From positions 108,350,929 to 108,414,928 of the forward strand of contig NC_052017.1 in the NCBI RefSeq assembly GCF_015832195.1: 64,000 nt of DNA, read 5' to 3'. The notes under the pieces were generated by a model, which was not told the origin of the DNA, did not search any database, and saw nothing but the letters and a program-made list of their open reading frames with translations. Both the position numbers and the translations under genes were made by a program. Positions 44,970 to 58,500 of the stretch are shown here, piece by piece; the stretch's first letter is position 1, and every line of letters starts with the position of its first letter. Source of the stretch: Motacilla alba alba. Its lineage: Eukaryota > Chordata > Aves > Passeriformes > Motacillidae.

Positions 44970-47900
44970 TGGCATTGGGACTACAGATGGAGAAAAGCAC
45001 TGGTTCAAGTAGGTGCAATTTTTTTTTCCATACTTTTGTTGTTAAATGAAGCTATTGAAAGGTAGTGAGGGTGCAATGTTTAACCTGAGCCCCAGCACTA
45101 CTGAAGTGTGTAACACAATGGGTACAAGAGAGGAGATTTTAAAATGGCACATAAACTTTGATGGCCAAGGTAATGAACGGCAAAAACACTGGTTATTATA
45201 TGAAAGTGGAATGTGCAATTAATGTTCCAGTGGCAATTCCAGTAATTGAGAAAATCCCTCTGTGATTTTAAGGCACAATGCCAAATGTACTAATACCTTT
45301 CTTGTCTAGGAAGTTAATCTGGGATGTTGTTTGCATGTTGTCCAAAACTTGGCTGTTGGGCACTGAAAAGCTTCTCTTTTAGACTACCTGGATTCCCCAG
45401 GTTCAAAGTTTAGTGTTGCCTGTTTTGAAGGTGTTGAATTTGTGAGGAGCCAGCAGTCCTCCAAAACAATCCATAAACTCCTTCAGGTTCAGGGTCCCCA
45501 GTATTGCCCCAGGCAACAGGGTGGGTGAGTCTGTGGATAGTTCAGAAGATCACTGAGGTCGTAAACCTGTTTTTCACTCAGTTTAACCAGTTATTCAGAT
45601 TAACCCTGTAACAAAAATGCAGCACTAGCATTTCTAGCATTTTCCAGCTGTGAAAGGGATCAGATAACTCTCCTCTAATCATCCATGGAAACTCTGAGAA
45701 GAACAGCAGTACCATTTCTCAATCATGTGTGTTTAATTTGGTTACCCTTTCTGCAAATTCAGGAAGAACAAAAAAAATTATTCTACCTGCTTAGAAGATT
45801 GAGCATTACTTATAAAGGGACTTGTCAGCCACTTGTTCAAAACATTTTTACAAAGATATTGCACATAGCAAAAGATGACACATTGGTTACACAACTGAGG
45901 CATTAGGAAAATTAGGGGTTTTTAACATGCTTGCTTGAGGGTATTTTCAAATTCCTGAAACAGATACAGAATTAGGTTCCATAAAAAGATATATTCCTAC
46001 TCTTTTGTAATTTCCAAGTGTAAATCAGCAAAAGGAGCTGCAGAGAACTCCCTCCATATGAAGTGGATATATTTAACCTCTGAAGCAAAGTCCCTCTCAG
46101 CTGACTTTGGCAAGGGAACCAGGTTCTGTTACCCTGCTTGCACAATCTTCCTTCTCTCTTCAGTCAGTGGCCAGTGAGCAATTAGGCCACACATGGAAGG
46201 AAGAGGAAGTATTGCACAAGCTGAATGGTATATGGACAAACACACCCTCATGTATTAGGAAGAGGAAAATCACACCAAAAACTGATCAACTATAGCCTTG
46301 AAATTAGACAGAAATTTTTTTTAACTGACAAATTTTATAAGATGCATTTTAAGACAGTCACACAGTGCAAGCTCTTAAACATAATTGTATATGCTCATCT
46401 GTTTATAGGGAACTAAAACGTCAGTGTGTTCTAAGCTTGAACAGTCACTCAGGAGGAGTATATCCCATTCGAATCAATCCTCAATGTGTGTGAAACAAAA
46501 AATGAACTTCAGCTACAGATGCCCATCTGGAGCAAGAGTTGTTCCTCAGGATTATCTCTTAGAAGAGAGCAGCAGTTCACTGCAGAGAAAATTTTCTATA
46601 TAAATCAATTCCAGCTAAACAAATTTTTTTATTTTCTGTGTTTTCCTGCATCTTTCTAGGTTTATATGTCTTCTCTTATCATCTCAACACTACTCCAGCA
46701 ATTAAATCAGCACAGGGCACTTATTTTACTGCAAGCAAGGCAGGCAGGAAAGAGCCACTTTCTAGAAAAGTGGTGTGTTTTTGCAAAAGCTGCTTTTCTC
46801 CATCCAGCTACTTGTTCATTCATTGTACATTCAGCCTTGTTCTCAGCCTCATCTTTTTCAAGGTTTTATATTTCTTTTGAGGAGGAAAGGGGTAGCCAGG
46901 GCTATTTTTAGAAGCACTGATTCACAGTCTTTTGTGTTTCCCTGTTTCCATCAGGCTGAATGCTGGTTATTAGTGGAGTACAATGTCTGGCATACACCAC
47001 AGAAACATTCAGACTGTCAGCATCACCTGAAATTACCCTAGAAATTTTCTAGAACAAAAAGACACATGTTTTTAATTAGAATGTTGTCATTTCTTTTTAA
47101 AGAGTTAGACTTATAATTTGGAGCTTATTTTAAATAAGTATTTAGTATGTTCTTTCCTTCCAGGTTGCAGATATTATAATTTGTGTATGAAAGGACTCTC
47201 CTGATCACTTGCATGGAAAAGGAGATCATATAAGTTAGCTTTCTCAATAACCTCAATCAGTGTGAAAACAGTAGAAGAGGAAAGAAAGAGGCACTGAAGC
47301 AGATCTTATTTCTTGGTCTGCAGTATTCATTAATAATTTGATTCATTTTTGTTCTCAGCCAGTCGAGTAGAATACATTTTATTTGGCTTCTTACAGCACA
47401 AAACTCTCACTGAATTTCACTTACACTTAATTTATAACTACTAGGCCAGGTTCTTTCACATTCATCTTGTGCTGGGAAGCTCCATTAATTTCTGTGGAAT
47501 TACTTCCAATTCCAAAGAAAAGAATACATCCTCCCTTCGTTCCCTCTCCATTAGAGCAGGGAGTGAGCTGGAGATGTGCTCCTGCTCATGCTCTGCAGGG
47601 AAACATCTTCCAATTCCATCTGACATAGCAGGGTAGATATGAGATACCAGCAGTAGTGCAAGGTGTTGTTTGCTTTAAGAAAAGTACATTTCTCTTTGCC
47701 ATGAAAGTGGGAATATTACATTTAGCACAGTTCACTCCACTTACCAAAACAAGGGAATTTAGCCTTACCTCCATCATATCCGTGGTACACAAGAGAATCA
47801 ATATTTCCCTGATGAAATTTGCTCATTTAGTATCGGTCGCCTGTCAAAGGCAGTACAAGAGCTAATTCCATTCCCAGATTGGAGGAAAGCTGCCAGCTCC

Positions 47901-49117
47901 AGTGATTCTCTTTAAGTAGCTGGCCCACAGATCTTGATTATATCTAAATGATACAACCCTTGCACAAGGATTGCTCTTAGTCATTATATGGAAATAAAAC
48001 ACGTTGAATTCCCAGTCACTTTGGATCCCACTATTTTTCAATAAAACCAATCTGACTTAAAAATCACATAAGGAGAGATGAACACGCTTCATAGGGAGTG
48101 ACAGGTTCTACATCTGTATTTCAGTTAAGAAATGCCACAACATACCTAGGTAGATTGAAGGAGGAAAAAAAAAAGGGAGATAAAGATAAAAGGAGATGTT
48201 TTCTAAGAATATTCAGTTACAGTATTTTTACTTGACATGGGAACTAGAAATCACATATTACTTGTTTCAAACTGTTTGAGATGCTGAACATAAAGTACCA
48301 CCTAGCATGTGATGCTTATTACCTTATTTCACTTTTTGTGCAAGTCTTCAAATGGCTCCCACCTGAGTTAAGAAACTGTAAAGTTATGATTTAAGACAGC
48401 TGCAGCTAGGCAACTTGCCTGCCTATAAAGCAGAATAGCTTTGCAGTACTGTAGTGGGGTGGAGCTGGTCTTGTTCTGTAAAATATGAAGAATATGCAAA
48501 TCTTTTTAATATGTATAAGCCCAGAATATTAGCAATCTTTTACTTTAGTGCAATGTTCTTGCAATAAACATTTTCCATGGTCAGATAATAAAAATTTTTC
48601 AGGTCACTAATTTCCTTCCAGCTTATTAAAAAAATCTAGCAATGTAAGAGGACCAAAATATACAATAAAACAGTGCTTGACATGAACTGTGAGAAAAATT
48701 TCCAATAAAATCCTGCACTTACTCCAGAGTTTGGTTGAAGGAAGTAAATACTCATAATGAATTATCTGCAGGCAACTGGGACAAACCCACTCACTCACTT
48801 TGCTTTTTGCGGCAGTCAAAACCCCCTAATTTTAGCTTTCTACACCCACACACAGTCTAGCTGATTTCAGCAAGGCACTGCAGAGAGCAGAGACCCACAC
48901 AGTATGCCAGCACTAGACTGTCAACTCAGGATTTATTAACATGAACCTCCTAGATTATATTCTACTCTCTTCAGACCTCAGTAATTTGTATCTGTCTGAG
49001 GAAAACAAACAAACATAAAATCAAAACAGAAAAATATAGAATATCTTCTATTATAAGTCACATTTGCATGTTTTCTAGTAACTACTCTCAGAATCCTTTT
49101 TTATAAAGTGTATTATC

Positions 49118-49430
49118 ACTCTCTATAAGTACCTGAAGGGAGTCTGTAGTGAGGTGAGGATCAGTCTCTTGTTGCAAGTAGCAAGCAACAGAGTGAGAGG
49201 GAATGGCCTCACGTTGTGCCAAGAAAGGTTTAGAACTAGGTATTTCTTCACTGAAAGGGTGGTCAAGCATTGGAACAGGCTGTCACCATTCCTGTAGGTA
49301 TTTAAAAGACTTGTGGATATGGCACTTGGAGACATGGTTTAGTGGTGGACTTGGCAGTGCTGGGTTAGTGATTGGACTCAATCATCTTAGAGGTCTTTTC
49401 CAACTTAAATAATCCTATAATTCTGTTATT
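49118..49430 (+). mobile_element. CR1 LINE 3' end, well preserved
   Basis: Plus-strand text follows a CR1 3' end closely: a segment reading 'tacctgaagggagtctgtag', 'agagggaatggcctcacgtt', 'tttcttcactgaaagggtgg', 'aagcattggaacaggctgtc', 'gacatggtttagtggtggac' and 'cttttccaacttaaataatc', ending in a CTATAATTCTG tail. It looks like the least diverged CR1 copy in the window, and it is intergenic. Confidence 0.93.
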
Positions 49431-52400
49431 AAGTCCAGCATTCTTTCTAAAGAAGGGATCGTGGCTGAATTAAAGAATCAGTTCTCTCTGGCTGCTGAAG
49501 ACTTGTCAGGTTTCACAAGCTTAAGGAAAGCTTTGATGCTGTCTGTATTCCTAGATTCCCCCCTGCCCACGCCTGCACCTCACCCCGCATTGCTGCAACA
49601 CCATGCAGGGGTGCAGCCCCCTGCTGCTCTCACCTAGCAAGGTGCAGCAGATGGGTGATGTCCCTGAGCAGTCTTGCCTGTCAGGGAAACAGGTCAGTGC
49701 TCTGAGTTAAGGGGGGCAATACATGCAGCTGATGTATTGCAGGAAAGGTTTGCACTCGAAGGGGCCTTGGCACATCCCCAAGTGTGATCTGTGATGCAGG
49801 TGTTTCCTCATCTCGTTTTGATGCCATCATCATGTGATTGAAATTGGGTAAAAGTCAAGCTTCTTCATATGATCTTGCTTGTACTGCAGAAAAGGATTAG
49901 CTGAGGAACCAGAAAACTTCACTGAATTCTTCTAGACACAGTAACAACACAGCACACTTTCTGTCAGTGCAGTTTCCAGACATGGTGATTAGCCAGGGAT
50001 TAATTCCTCAAAAGACATTATACCAATTGCACATATATCCACGTGTAATTTTTATTTAAAACATTTCTTACGGTAAAATGGAGTGTGATACACTGTTGGG
50101 TTGTTATCAGCACAATGCTGAGTGCTGCCAGGAGCAGAAGGATCAGCCTATCATGAAATTCGGTGAGTAGATGAGCAAAATGTTGGGGTGTTCTTTTGCC
50201 TCTGTGTTTTCATAGTGTTACTCTACTAATTTCTTTGTGTTTGTTATCCAAATGAAACCCCTACAGGAGCCAACCAGTGCGTGCAAGTACCCAGCTGAAA
50301 ATGCATTTTCGAATTTGTGTAGATGTATTGGGCCGTTGCAGAACAAACTGTTTGGTAAGCAGTGTGTAGTAAATATTTTAAAAAGCTTTACAAAAACTCT
50401 TTATTTCATCAGTATCCATATAATGAAGTTTTAATATCCCATGGGAAGCATTTTCCATTAAGTTCAGCTTTAGGTTTGCAGAAGAGAAACTTGTCTAGGA
50501 TGTTTTCACTGAAATGTTAAGGGGTTTTCTGCCCATGCCTTTAAAACAGAACACTATTTTTTCTCTGAAAGCCTTTCAGATCAGACCCTTGCTATCTGAC
50601 ACTGACATTTTCTGACCTTTTCTGCAACTGGTTCCCTTGCAAGAAATGCTCACACGAAGTGAATCAAACCAAACATTAAAATACACACAATAACAATATA
50701 TTCTTTCCAGGATTCCAGTTCAAATCTCATTTTCTCTGTTCCTGCCTATTCATTTGTAAATTCTTTGTCTCTCGTACATTGCAGTGTTCAATGCTGTCAA
50801 TTAGGAAATTAATAAGGGTGAAAAAAATTTTTGTGTGCACTGACTGTGCAGAATGCCCTCTATCTGAAGCACCTATTGTCTGTCCAGTCTTGCTGTATAT
50901 AAGTGTATCCTGTTATTCAATATATTTATCCTTGGTAGGCCTACATTTTAGAACTCTCCCTCCTCCATAGATGGGAATTTGAGGTATAGAAATAATAGAG
51001 GTTGGATCTGCCAAAGGAACTTAATATCATACTGTTCCAGCAGCCCTGCCAGGTGTAAACATGATGAGAACTCAGAATCTCAATTCACCTACTGCCTAAC
51101 CCTAAAACACATAAAGTCTCTGAATAACTAATTTTGCACTATGAAGGTCAGTAGATGTGTAAGCAAGTTTTCCTGAGGATGCCCTAAATAATCCAACCCT
51201 TTCCAGTGCCAAGTAGCTAGGATCTTTAGGCAAAATGAGGTTCAGAAATGGAATGTTTCTCCAAGGTTTTCATATGGTTGTGTTCCACAAATTGCTCCCA
51301 AATAAATCTAACCAAAAAGTTCTGGGAACAGTGAGAATAGTCTTGATTGCTGAGCCACATCAGATGCAAAGCTGCAGGAATTCCAGTACCAAAACCAGTG
51401 TAGCAACGGGTAATATTTCCACATCTTAAACAAATAATGAGAGGCTGAAATTTATAACAGGACAAGAGCAATGAGGCATTATCAAAAGTCCTGGAAGATC
51501 CAGAGCAGAACACATATTTCACTCACTAAGGAAGATCCCAGGTAAAATCTAGGTGCTATAGAGTTTACCAATTTCAAGGCAAAGTACTAAACTTTAGTTA
51601 TTTTAGCAACATCAGGTGTAGCTGTATAGTTGAGTCCTCCCAAGTTTGAAGTTAGAACAACATTACCTGAAATTATGATAAACTATCTGGGGAACACAAA
51701 ACCAGTCCTCATGGTCTTCTTCAGCACAACTTCAGCATATTTTCCTATGCATTATAAATTTATCCCCGAGACATTTTCATTATGAATCAAAGTACAAGTA
51801 CTCTATGAATCCAAAAACAACACCTCTCTTGCATATTCTTTCCCTTGTACTGTCATGAGCACTAAAATGCATGACAGTGACCTTTAGATTATCATGACTG
51901 ACCTCACTTGTTTCAGTTCTTTGCAGATTAAGGCAAATATATGTGTAATGATTCTATGTCCATTGTTTTCTCACAGTTTGCTTTGAAACACTGCAATTAG
52001 AGAGTTAACTTTTCTTTTGAAATGAAGCTTACTGTCAGAGGAAAGCTCTGTCCTATCCTGTAAGGGAAGCATTCTCCTTATTTGGGAACACTGGTCAGAT
52101 GTGTAGTCAGAGGAAGAAAATAATCTTAATCTAATGAACGTACTCACAGTTATCAGTGAAAAGAGCACAGTTCAATGTTTTTTCAGGCAATTATATACTT
52201 AATGAAATCATATACTTAATGAAAATAATAAAAATTAATAATAAGGTTAAAAATTGCTTTTAGTCTCCACTTTTAGCCACAGTAATTACTTTTTATCTCA
52301 CTACCGTTCCATTTGTCTCTAAAATTTTCATTTCTTAAGAGGTTGGAGTTGTAGTATTAGACATGGAATAAAAATGTTTTCATCTTGTTCAGATTGATCA

Positions 52401-54757
52401 AATATGGGAGTATTGAATGAGCATAAGGTACCTTTTGAACTCTTTCCCTGTTGTGCCATGCTCTGTGAGTCAGTAGCTGGACTATGTTGAATGGAAGAAA
52501 CTGCTGATTAACATTACAAAGAGATATTTTGGGCTTCTCTCAAACCTTTTTCACAGTGCAGGTGAATTTACATTTCTGATCAGGAACCTATTTTAAAGGG
52601 CTTTTAACAAATTTTTCACTGGATTTGTTCCATACAAAATAAAAATTATTATGTCTTGGAGAATAAACTCAGACTGAAGAGTGGGATACAATCACAGTTT
52701 TGAATTCCTAGGATCTCAGAAACATGAAGTATTTCATTGCTTTTCCTCCTTACATTAATGCACTGTTTGCCTTTAGCCCTAATTTTACTTGATCTTCTTT
52801 CAGGTTTTACTCTCTCTGGATAGATTTGCTGTTCATTATATTTATGTATTTTATTAGGGGCAGCAAATAAAGAATCAGAATGTTAAATTAATTATTTGTT
52901 TCTATTTTTATAATTCAGCATTAGATCCTGAACTAGTCACTAGATGTCATTCTAACACACCAAATATTTTCTTTGAAATTAGGCAGTGTTCTACTACAAA
53001 TATTACCTGTCTCTTGAATTTCCATTTAAAGGTGAATGCTTACTTTATTGCAATCCCTATTCATTGCAGCTTCAACTCATAAATTGTTTCAATGTTCTGA
53101 CCACAAAAAAATTCTGCTGGATTGTTGGAGCTAAGTGATTAATATCAGCAATTGTTGCATTACATTGATTTGTCTTCTGAGTCTCATTAAATAATCAGCC
53201 ACAGCTGAGTTCAAAAGATTCCAAAGATTTCATTAATTCTAGTATTTTTGAATGTTTTCTAAAATTCATATTGAAAATGTATTATTCATTTTCATTTCAT
53301 TATACCAGCTGACCCAGGAAAGAGCAATATTATGCAGCTTTGGTGACCATTCTGCTATTTGAGTGAGTAGTCAAGGAAACAGTGATCTTACACAATATTT
53401 TTTGGTGAAAATTATAATTAGTCGCTTTTGAAAATATGCCCATTAGAGGAATTAAACATCTTTATGTCATGCTATCATTCTGTAGTAGAGGAAGAGTGGC
53501 CACTGCCAGGGGGATAACTAACAGCAAGGCATTCTGGAGCTTTAACTCGCTGTCTTCCACTGCGTCCTTTTGTCCTTTGATCCCTCTGATTGTTGGTATT
53601 TCTATGTGAGTGTCGTGGCTAAAACATGAAACTTACTGAAGGAGCTCAGTGTGTACCCAGATCCAAGACTGAAGAGAATGAAGACAGAGACAAGGTCAGC
53701 CTGTTGTTCTAATCTTTTGCCTTTATATTCTTATGTTCTTGCTCTTCCTTTCACTCCTCCTTCACTTGAAGCCCCAGTGGTATGGTTTTTTTTCCAGCTA
53801 GATCAAGTCTGAATGTTGATTCTATGTTGAAACATTACTTTAAGCTCCTGCATGTGTCTGGATACTCCAATTTACAGATCAGGAGCTTATGTGTTTGCTA
53901 AAGAAATTTCCACCTTCGGTTGTTCAGTGCCCTTTATGGTCGATTACCCCTTGCTCCCCCACCCAGTAAAAGAAAGTGTGTGAATTCCCAACTCATGGTG
54001 ACCAAAGTCAGTTACTTTAAATCAAGTAATCAATGACAGAAATTTCTATAAATCCAGCTGGTTTTGATTAAGGTAACCTAGGCTGGGTTCCTAGAAGCTG
54101 TTTAGTAGAGAGGTGGGGAGTAGCACAAGAAAGCAAAGAACAGCTGAGGGTAATAAAGGCTCCATCTAATATGGATCAAGGAGGGAACATCCACCGATAG
54201 AAAATGTAGAGTTAAAAAAAAATGCTTTTAGGGAAAACTTTAATATAGCAATATTTGTAAAATTCAATTTAATTCAGAGAAATCCAGGTTGCTACATGCA
54301 CAAAAATGAGCCAAATTAAACACAGTAAGAAATTCACACATTGAGAGCTTGTTTCTTGCTTCATATGTTGTTCCTGGTCAATCTTATGACAGATTAAATC
54401 TTCCCTCTGATGATCCATGGACCACTGTAGGAGAAAAGAGTAGGAAAAATGTCAAGCTATGGGTAGACTCTCATAAAAAATTGTTGCTATGCAATTAATT
54501 TGTAAGGTATTATATTGCATATTGGTCCACAAGTGAACATAATTTTTACCTATTGAAGACCAAAGCAATTAATTTAAAAATATTTAATGAATAATAAATA
54601 ATAAAGGCAAAGAATCTTATGCTTCATTACGTTTTATTTTGTTTATTATTAAGTTTTGTTAAGTTTATATGGAGCCTTTGAATCAGTGCAATGTTTTAAT
54701 TGATAGTTTAGGTAGATCTGTATGTATGTATGCAGATATGCTTCATAGCACACCTTT

Positions 54758-54783
54758 GCACACCTACAGTGCACACCTACAGT
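54758..54783. repeat. Exact 13-bp tandem duplication
   Basis: gcacacctacagt occurs twice back to back. A short TATG run lies just to the left (about 54719-54733). Confidence 0.85.
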
Positions 54784-55475
54784 GCGACATCTGATGACTT
54801 ACAGCTACCTAGAAGGTCCATTAAATTAGTTTGCTGCAGAACAATGTTTACACTGAAAGTTACTTATCATTTTCTTTAGTGGAAAACCTGTCAGCAAACT
54901 AAAAGCTTTGAATTTCTATTTCTATTTCTTGAAGTTCTTAATTTGTGCAACCAGTCCTTCCCCAGGAGAATTATATTGTTGAGAGGGTATTGTTGACACA
55001 AGATGAAGGAGAGGGAAGGGGCAAACGCTTTTTCAATTAGGGAAAGTGAACTCCTGGTCCGATCATATTTTATGTGGAAACTGAACACTTGTAGTTTAAT
55101 CATCATTTTATAATAGAAATAAGCACTAATTTACCTTTGGGAGCACCTAACTGGTAGATATTACTGCTAGCTTTGTCTCAAACCTGAGAGGTGCAATGCA
55201 ATTTATGCATGCAGCTAATTCTTCATTTCAATAATTTCTATTTAAAATATTGTTGGACACAGAGTTCTCCCAGATTACCTGCACAGTGTTGAAAGTTGAT
55301 TCTAGAATTGAAAAATGGAGTGCGATGTTTGCTTTTATCTTCACTTCTGTGTATTTCCTACAGTGGATGTGGGGTAAGTGCTGCAGTTTCTAAAACAACA
55401 TGACAGTAATGTATAATCCTGCTGAACCTCTGGAAGACGCATTCTTAATTTTTCCTTCTTGATGTGGGACTCAGT

Positions 55476-55530
55476 CCTTCTGGAGGAGGGTGTCTATATA
55501 CCTTCTGGAGGGTTTCTGTACCTTCTGGAA
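55476..55530. repeat. Three spaced copies of ccttctgga
   Basis: The nine-base unit ccttctgga occurs at 55476, 55501 and 55521, the last two within a 20-base period. Confidence 0.7.
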
Positions 55531-58500
55531 AAGTTCTTTGAGCAGGTCAAAGGGGGAGCTGGGATTGACCTTAAAACCCACATTATGATTTTTGTTGCAT
55601 ATGCGGGAAATACACTGGCCAGGAATAGACCATGCCCAGCTCTGCATGAAATTTTCTAAGCTGATCCACTGAAATATTTAAGGTTTGTGACTGGAAGAGT
55701 TATAATAATGAGATTCTGTTACATAAAACTATTTCTCATGCTGTTTGCAGAGGGGACAGAAGAACAGAAAGTCTGAATGCAAGAACTGCAAAGAAGTAAA
55801 ATGAGTCCTTCATTTACAGTGAAATGCTTTTGTTTCCCAGCCTTTCAGTGAGGAAACACAGAACCTTTGTCCTAACATGAATGGCTCTTCCTAATTTGAA
55901 GTCATCCAACCTGTCTTAAATTACTTTTTAAAGTTATAGCTTCTCTTTGATGTACCTTCCATAATCTCACTGAAAAAATCCTGGGATTAAATAATCCTTT
56001 TAGCAGCAGTCATCAGAAGCTAAAAAGGAATAAAAGAGATTGCCTATTTTTGCAATGAAATATTGCAGAATTTTTGTGTAGTTTTACATTTTTATTTGTT
56101 GCCCTTTGTCAATTTAATGTTGGCAGCAAAATTATTATGCCCTGGACACTTCAATCTCAGCAATTTATAGAACCTATGTCATAAATACTGCTTGGTGAAT
56201 TTACAAAACCCATCACTATAGAGATAATAATTATTTCAATAAATAATCCTGACAGATTGTCAGAGAAAAAGCTTCATTCTTTTGTGGAAGAGGAACTCTG
56301 TTAGTGTAATTCAGGACTTGATCTAATAAACAATAATAAATGTAGAAGCCTACAAGATGTATTTTTCTTTCCACCTACATGTAGTAAAAACCAATGCCAC
56401 AAATGAAATTCTGACATATACATGAGATCCTTCAACAAGGTCAGATTTCTCTGATTTGAACCATTTTACATCCTGTTCCAGAGATGCTTGTGATTTAGCC
56501 ATACCCACACAGTTTTGTTCTCAAGATGCAATATTTGGAGAAAAATAAAGGTTTTTCACCCATTTAGCTCTTCTGTCTCTTGAGGATCTGCAAGCAGCTA
56601 TGCCTTGCACTGTGCAATGTGCAAAGACAGTGACATTATTTTATGGGCCAGCTGACAGAAGTCTGGGGTTTAGCCCAACACCACCCCATCTGAGCAGTGT
56701 AGAGAGAAGAAGCATTTCTCTCCTCTCCTGGCAGACATAGCCATATCACCAGAGTCCTCATACTGAGAACAGAAATTCAGGCCTTTATCATAGGCAAAAG
56801 TTTCCCATTTTGTCAATGCTAGTCAGATAAAGTGAAGCTTTTGTTTTTGTGACATGTGTTTTAATGGCTTGGGTCAGGGCCTGAGGGAGACTACAGAGTA
56901 TAAATCAGTTTTCACTGGTTAATTTTACATAAAGTGTGTGTGAATGCATTTGTGTGAAAGCTTTAGGACTTTTCCTCCTGTGCAAGTGAGATCCAGTCAA
57001 GTCTCTTGAGCTACATGTATAATTGCCAAAATTATTGTTACTTAATGAGCACCTGAAAAGATGCCTGGTTCTAATAACTCACCTCGGAGTACCCTGTGCT
57101 GTTTTTAAATTTCCTTGAGCCCTGTTGTCAATGATCATTATACAATTGTTGCAGCCCTGGGGACTGAGGTTCACTTGAGTATCAGGAATCTGAACTAGAC
57201 TAAGAGTGTGTCTTCATTTTATTAATTCAAAGTGTTAAATATACCCTGGTTGAACATGAGGAGATTGAAAAAAATGCTGAGGAAATTGCAAGATGGCACA
57301 AAATAGCAAGGACAGGGAGGAAGTTTAGCTCAAACTTTGGCTTTAGCACAAAGATTTCTTCATGAAGTTTCTAGCTTACATTAAATTATCACCTGGACAG
57401 CCATTCACCTTTTTTTTGTTTTGTTTTTTTTTTTTTCTTTTATAAGAAACTAAACACTGCAGTTCAGTCCACTCTTTTGTGTCCTCCTGGAAGTCCCTCT
57501 TATCTTCCTTCCTCCACTCCACTCTGTTTCCTCCCTCAGTTCCTGTCTCAGGAAGCATGAAGAGCTTTGAGTATCTCCTGTCCTTCCGTACAATTAACCT
57601 CCATCCCCCAAGCTCCATCAGGTGGTTAAGCCCCATTATACAGACATTAAACAGTCTCTTCTTTCCTGTGTCGCCTTCTGCAGTTCTGTACTTTATTTGA
57701 GCTAGTTCTGGAGGGCAATCTATAGGTTCACTTGCTTTCTTTCAAGTGATTATTTGCAGCAAATCAGTTAAAGAAGGCATGGAGTAGCTACTCAGTGTTT
57801 TTTTCTTTTCACAGAGTAGCAGGGAAAAGCAATGTGGACTATTCCTAATGGAGATTACTGCTCAAAGCTGTGCAGGCATGAAGATATCAGAGTGGATTGG
57901 TCAAAACTGAGAGCAACTTTTCCAAAAATTGTAGCGTTTGGTTTAAGACGAACAGCCAGTGTACTAAAAGGGCCTTCACATCACAACAGAAAAGAAGTTA
58001 GATGGTGGTTAGATCAGGAGTGTGCTGGTGCCAACCTTCTGCCCTAGTACAAGCTATATGACAAATGGAGGAAGAACCATAGGAAAAAATAGATCACTTC
58101 TTAGCTGGGCAAAGGAAAACTTACTTAATAATTGGGGAAGTGCCTCTAAAGGCAAGTACCATCCATTTTTGCTTTTTGTGTGTGTAAAAATGCTCCCTGT
58201 CATAATAAATAGAAAGAACCTTCACAGTCCAGCTACATTCCTTCGCAAAGCATTTGCCTTCTATTTTCCTAAAAACTTGCATGATGAACTAGCTTGGGCA
58301 GTGGTAGACGGAAAAGGAGTGAAACAATTTACCCAGTGGTAATCTTTAGCCATTTAAAGCCTTGAGCTGCTCTAATTCTGCACTAAACTGGCTCTGGCAG
58401 CAGTCAGTCCTGTTTGTGTTCAAAGCTCAGCTTCAGCTGGAGGAAGGCATTTGCTCACTGTCAACAGGTTGTGTTGCTTCAGCTTGGTGGTGTCCACAGA

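Larger units (their letters stand above)
34236..49117. other. Intergenic, about 14.9 kb with no supported gene
   Basis: AT-rich DNA. Noted inside: a doubtful CR1 end (36335-36420), a 27-bp-period duplication (36195-36244), a CAAA microsatellite (37108-37134) and a hairpin (44939-44969). Scattered ORFs of 60-91 codons (for example 40797-41072, 46638-46911) show no splice-linked or family evidence. Confidence 0.65.

Noticed and set aside
49555..49740. Second CpG island or promoter
   Set aside because: The patch is GC-richer than its flanks but short and poor in CpG.
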